From NCBI GenBank assembly GCA_015501075.1, contig JADNYJ010000094.1, positions 62,001-126,000 on the forward strand: a stretch of DNA of 64,000 bases, written 5' to 3'. The translations under genes were made by a program, and so were the position numbers. Positions 59,690 to 64,000 of the stretch are shown here, piece by piece; position 1 is the first letter of the stretch; every line of letters starts with the position of its first letter. A model generated the notes under the pieces. The model saw nothing but the letters and a program-made list of their open reading frames with translations, had not been told where the DNA came from and ran no database searches. The DNA comes from Gymnopilus junonius. Lineage: Eukaryota; Basidiomycota; Agaricomycetes; Agaricales; Galerinaceae.

Positions 59690-62516
59690 ATGCCCTCAAA
59701 GTCGAAATATGTCGACACAGACGTCGAAGACGAAGAGTATTTGCTCCTCAAAACCCCATATGAGCCCTTCGAGGAAGGACCGTTACATCCTGACGACGAA
59801 ACGGACGCATATATCCATGAAAATCCACCTTCACGGCACTCTAGATACCAACATACCAGATCGACACGAAATTCCTTTCGTTTTCACTTCCTGCGACCCA
59901 TTCTACTCCGCCTCAGAAGGTTCTTGCTCCCGCCTGGAATTGCCAGGTTCCTGCTGCCATCGTCCTCCCATCACCCCCCGCACTACTTCCCTTTTCCACG
60001 TGTCGCTGCGGGGAGGAAGACGCGTTTCAGGGTTTACTCACTAGTGCTTTTGGCCTTCCTAGTGGTTGGCCCAGCGTTCCTTTTGATTTTGTTGCTTCTA
60101 TACGGTGGGATCCCTCCTTCGTACGCGGACGCGAGGATGCGGGAAAGGCAGCTTTCTCAACACCATTGGGAAAAAATTATTCCTGAGAATTCAATGCTTG
60201 CTGCTCCAGGAAAAGTCCGCGAACCGGTGGAACGTTATGTGCGCTTTCCAGACCACCTTTGGGGACATGGCTTGAATAATGTTCTGCAAGAAGTGTACGT
60301 TTCAGATTGTGTATCATGTTTTCATGGTTGTACTGATAGACTATATCGACTCTAATGTTTAGCATGCTTTATGCCCTAATAGCACACCAATCAAAACGTT
60401 CTTTCGTGTTTGAAGACTACGTCTGGTCCCATCTTCCTTTACCATACACAATCTATGATTTTGCGTTAAGACCGACGCGTGTGCCCATGAGCGCATTCTT
60501 GGGTGGTTGGATAGTCGGTTTACCTGGAACTGATGTAAAAGACAGTTCTGGGAACGATGTGCTACCTGATGAAGGCGACGGATCTGTCGTTACATATCCG
60601 GATAAGGACCACCGCGAAACAGGGGCGGAGGCGCTGGAAAAGGAAGGCGTTGATATTTCTCGGAAATTCTCACGCGACGAAAAACAACAGTCGTCACTAC
60701 CGTCCACGTCGTCCAACTCTCTTGCTGGACACCCACTTCTATCGACACTTCAAGATGCTTTCCACTCTTCGCTTCTTCACAGGCGTCTATCGCGGTCTCT
60801 CAACTATGGGAATACTAGACTGAATGATGGCAGCACGCCCTCAGGTCTTCCTGTTTCTGCGGAGTACTTTGAGCACGTCTGCCCACCTCGGAAGCGGGTT
60901 GAAATTTCTTACGAGTACGTTCCTGCCACCTGACTTTCCTCTCGTTTGGGTTCTAATCGTCATTGTCTAGTTATGGTTCTGATTCAGAAGGAGGTGCGTT
61001 GTCTGCTATCTCTCCTACTCCCTATCGATGTCCTGAAGCCAACCAATTGCCAATTGTACCTGTAGATCGCACTCAGACGGCATCATTACCTCCGCTGGGG
61101 GGAGATGCAGACGGTCCTGAGATTCTTCAATGGTGGGTCAATCGACTGTCCCAGGACGATGTGAAGGATGAACAGTGCGTGGTCGTGAAGGAGACGAAGC
61201 ACAAAGTTTGGGATCCTAAGTGAGTGTTTGTGCCCCGTTTCTTTTTTGTGGCCCTTTGCGTCCTTCCCTTGCCCAGTGGAGCAGTTTTGAGATCTGCGTT
61301 GCTATCGTGTGCACTTGGCCACACGCAGTATCAGTGCTTTCACTGGTCTTGATGGGGGCGTGGCTGTTGTTCACGCTCTCCGCCGCTTCATTGATCGAGG
61401 ATACTCTTCTTATCATTCTTCCTTGTTACATCCCCTATTGGTGTACTAGCTCTTTATCTCATATTTCCACCATTTCAGATCTTACTCTGTTTCATCTCAA
61501 TCCTCCTTCTCATCAATCTCTAATCATTTTCTTCATCTTACCATGATAGTTTTTTTGGCACAACTCGTATACTCGCCCTGTTTCCCCTCCTGCGCGACTC
61601 GCCCGTTTTGCAAGATTTCCAATGGTCTCCACTTGTCCGAAACGCTGTTGAGAGGAGTATTGGCGTTCTTTTTGGTCCTCTCTCCTCTGGAGGTCCGACA
61701 ACAGGACAAGTCGAGCCCGGCACGGCGCACCCAAGTGCACCAGTGACGAATGCTCTCTCACATGGGACCAATTTCATCTCAGGAGTCCTCGCTGTACATC
61801 TCAGACGGGGTGACTACTCGAGGCATGTACACGCCTGGCTAATTGGGGCTCGGGTTACATGGGTTGGAACCGACTTGTAGATGGAAACGATTTTGAGGAA
61901 GGTTTACAGAGATTTATAGTTGAAGGCGATGACGCGGCCTCTCATAACTCGGGCACTGACCCTGTTGATCATAAAGCTCGAAAGGAAGCATATTACCTCG
62001 CACATTGCCTACCCACCATCCCTACAATTGTGCACCGTCTCGGAGAAATCAGAAAGTCCTATGAAACCTCGACAATTAACGACAGGAAACCCACCCGACT
62101 GGCTCATCACCTATCGCAAGTCTACATTCTGACAAATGGCTGGCCATCTTCGTCGAAGACCTTCGCATAGCGCTGATGGCTGATGGTTGGGAGCGGATTA
62201 TTGCGAGCACTGATTTGGAAAATGTTCTTCGGGAGGCTGTTTGGAGGAGATCATATTGGCGCGCATCGATCAAAGATGGCGGGTTCAGCGGGATTAAACA
62301 AGGAAGAGAAGGGCGTGAGCGCAGCTATTGATATGGCTATCGCGAGCGCGCTGAGGTGTTTGTGGGGAACGGCGTGAGTTTGTTTGCTTTCCTTGAATCT
62401 GGTCTATTTTTTAACTGATTTCATCTTCCCGAATCAAGTTCTCAAGTCTCTCTGCCAACATCGTTTTGCTTCGAATGGCAAAAGTTTCTCCTGATCATTC
62501 AAATTGGATGTTATGA
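59690..62516 (+). CDS. O-fucosyltransferase-like type II membrane protein, with frameshifts
   Basis: The start is ATG 59690 ([16 protein letters not shown]). A cytosolic tail is followed by a membrane anchor ([20 protein letters not shown]) and a lumenal domain: [90 protein letters not shown], ending NWML and TGA at 62514-62516. The HLRRGD segment is the sugar-nucleotide-binding motif of protein O-fucosyltransferase-like enzymes, so a Golgi/ER glycosyltransferase is likely; the acceptor is unknown. Exons: 59690-60294, 60363-60914, 60971-61219, then after a 330-nt intron from 61550, and the last after 62440. Single bases are missing in SRHCTRL (near 61826), near 62140 and in ASRAEVF (near 62345). 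Confidence 0.75.
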
Positions 62517-62519
62517 TTT

Positions 62520-63450
62520 ACTCTCTGGTCCGTCATACTTCCTTCTAGTCTAGTCTGTTTTTCTGATTCTTATTTCAGGATATCAACCTTCCTTTGGACA
62601 GTGTTAGATGACAATGTCTATTATTTATCACGGATGTCATGGCGACTTTATTTTACATGTACCCCCTCATTCCTGAACCTAATTTAAGGCTATTACTGAC
62701 CCGGTTCTTATCATGATGATACCCGTCTGTCATTTGTCAAGCTTATTTCAATAAGCCTGTGATGTTACTGTTACGATTTTCAATGGCGCTTCCCAAAAGG
62801 TGTTATAGGTGGCGTGCTGTAATCAACCCTAGATTGCAACAAGCATACTCATCTCTATCTCTTGTACTCTCTTCTCTTCTCGTTGATAACTTCCTGAGCA
62901 GAAATGATGCTCACCAAGGTAAACAAGACGGTGGCGAGGCGGTGATATGTGTATGTACGTTTGGAGATCTGAGTTCGCCGTTGTACATGTACCGAGGCAA
63001 TGGTTAGTTTTTGACGTGCCCGGCCGGCTGTCGCACTGTAGCTCATGTAGTCGGGATTCAATTATAACAGGAACCAGGAAGGCGTTCACTAATCGGTGAA
63101 GGTCATGTCACGGTAACGTGGACGGTTGACCGCAATCAGGGACACTGGCTTAGTGTTTACCGAGCCGAGGGGATATGTAGATTTTGCTTGGCCCGTAAAA
63201 TGGATAAATGAAGGGATCGACATTCGTTGTGAGAAGGGATGCAACGCGCGGCATACAATGGAGGATCGACAAAAATATCTTGGGCTTTAAATAGGACTTT
63301 CCAAGAGCTTGGAGGACTAAAAATAAACTGGAATAAATGCAAATATATTCCCATGAAGTAAAGACAGACGAAATTCTAAGAGATTGCCAATGTATAAATA
63401 GAAGAAAATATTTAAATTGATTTAGGCTAATAAGAGGGCCTTGCAAGAGT
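62520..63450. other. Spacer between convergent O-fucosyltransferase-like and peroxidase genes
   Basis: About 0.9 kb containing the 3' flanks of two convergent genes. A short frame at 62759-63007 has no motifs. Nothing else is seen. Confidence 0.45.
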
Positions 63451-63453
63451 GAT

Positions 63454-64000
63454 TTAGGAGTCGCCACCATCGGCTTGAGGGCTATTTGAGAAATACTTGT
63501 TAGATGATGAACAAAGACAGCCAGTGTCAATGTCAACTTACATAGAGGGACGTCAAGAGGTGGGCCAGGTTGACAGGGAGGTTCGGGAATCGAGCAGTAG
63601 CACACTAATGCCTTGTGTGAGATCTCGGTCTTCGGGGGAACACGACACACAACTTACGGATTGTTCAATATCTCTGAGAGACGTGCCTGGAGGGAAGCTC
63701 GCTTGATCCTTTAGAGTCTTCGGCTCAGGGATGATATCACTGCAGTCAGTCAACTGTAGAAAATCTTGTAAGGAACTATGCGGAAAGTCGGGGTTATATC
63801 TTACCTTGTTCACGTTTTGTCCTAATAGTGAGAGCTTGAAGACAGCAGGACCGAACTTGGCGGCCATCAAAGGTTGGTTGTCTATATTATTCTAGATTTA
63901 GAGACATAATCCACAGCAACAGTCAATAATTTCACTCACTCGCAAAGGACTGCCAAGTGCAAGCAGTGCGGGGGTCACGAGCCAACTGGCCGAAAGTCAG
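63454..64000 (-). CDS. Second class II heme peroxidase, 3' part, runs off the window
   Basis: On the minus strand from the right edge: LARDPRTACTWQSFA / NNQPLMAAKFGPAVFKLSLLG / LTDCSDIIPEPKTL, then CATARFPNLPVN and a tail ending DGGDS with stop at 63454-63456. These are the C-terminal signature segments of secreted class II peroxidases (compare LIARDPRTACLWQ and LVDCSDVVPVPKTL in the gene at 57118-58834). Exons: 63940 to beyond 64000, 63805-63881, 63658-63753, 63542-63604, 63454-63481. One C seems to be missing in exon 63542-63604 (VNPGPP would need CCC, the sequence has CC). The Mn-site and distal-His exons are outside, so the subtype cannot be told. With the other copy it forms a small peroxidase cluster. 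Confidence 0.88.

Overview
The window is nuclear DNA of a filamentous basidiomycete, most likely a white-rot member of the Agaricomycetes. The evidence is: genes split by many 50-65 nt GT-AG introns, a chromodomain Ty3-type retrotransposon, degenerate BTB/POZ genes, two class II (lignin-modifying type) heme peroxidases, a Ppo-type fatty acid oxygenase, and several small secreted proteins. No rRNA, tRNA or CRISPR array was seen.

Left part (1-13.8 kb) is a repeat block. A decayed Ty3/gypsy chromovirus fills 1-6814; its 5' end lies outside the window and its 3' LTR is 6359-6814. It is followed by a strongly CpG-poor stretch holding two degenerate BTB-domain genes arranged tail to tail (about 8.15-9.07 kb on + and 9.39-11.2 kb on -). 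The second copy carries two nested insertions: a 225-bp terminal-inverted-repeat element and a 606-bp LTR-like element whose removal restores the reading frame. Many in-frame stops in this block are TGA where the family has arginine (CGA), as expected from methyl-cytosine deamination.

Middle part (13.9-42 kb) is framed by two large, convergent paralogous genes of a family I do not recognise (A, 13945-20686 +; B, 34642-41848 -). They share an N-terminal domain, a first intron at the same place and phase, low-complexity and coiled-coil regions, a row of [AG][IVM]QT[DE] motifs like those bound by dynein light chain LC8, and a C-terminal box PLPIKSQRK...FPRP. Between them lie a KRE2/MNT1-type mannosyltransferase gene with frameshifts, a 114-aa protein, a small secreted protein, an F-box protein, a Nudix hydrolase, a zinc-finger gene fragment, a transposon with chimeric contents and a decayed short-chain dehydrogenase.

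Right part (42-64 kb) carries a 45-aa secreted peptide precursor, a coiled-coil protein gene with stops, a secreted histidine-rich repeat protein with dibasic processing sites, an acyltransferase-3-like membrane protein, a Ppo-type dioxygenase/P450 fusion, an intact 357-aa class II peroxidase with the E/S/D manganese site, an O-fucosyltransferase-like gene, and the 3' part of a second class II peroxidase running off the right edge. Likely themes are secreted oxidative lignocellulose chemistry, oxylipin signalling, Golgi glycosylation and secreted peptides. Several genes with conserved exons carry single-base deletions, often in short homopolymers, while neighbours are perfectly intact. Whether this is gene decay or assembly error cannot be settled here.
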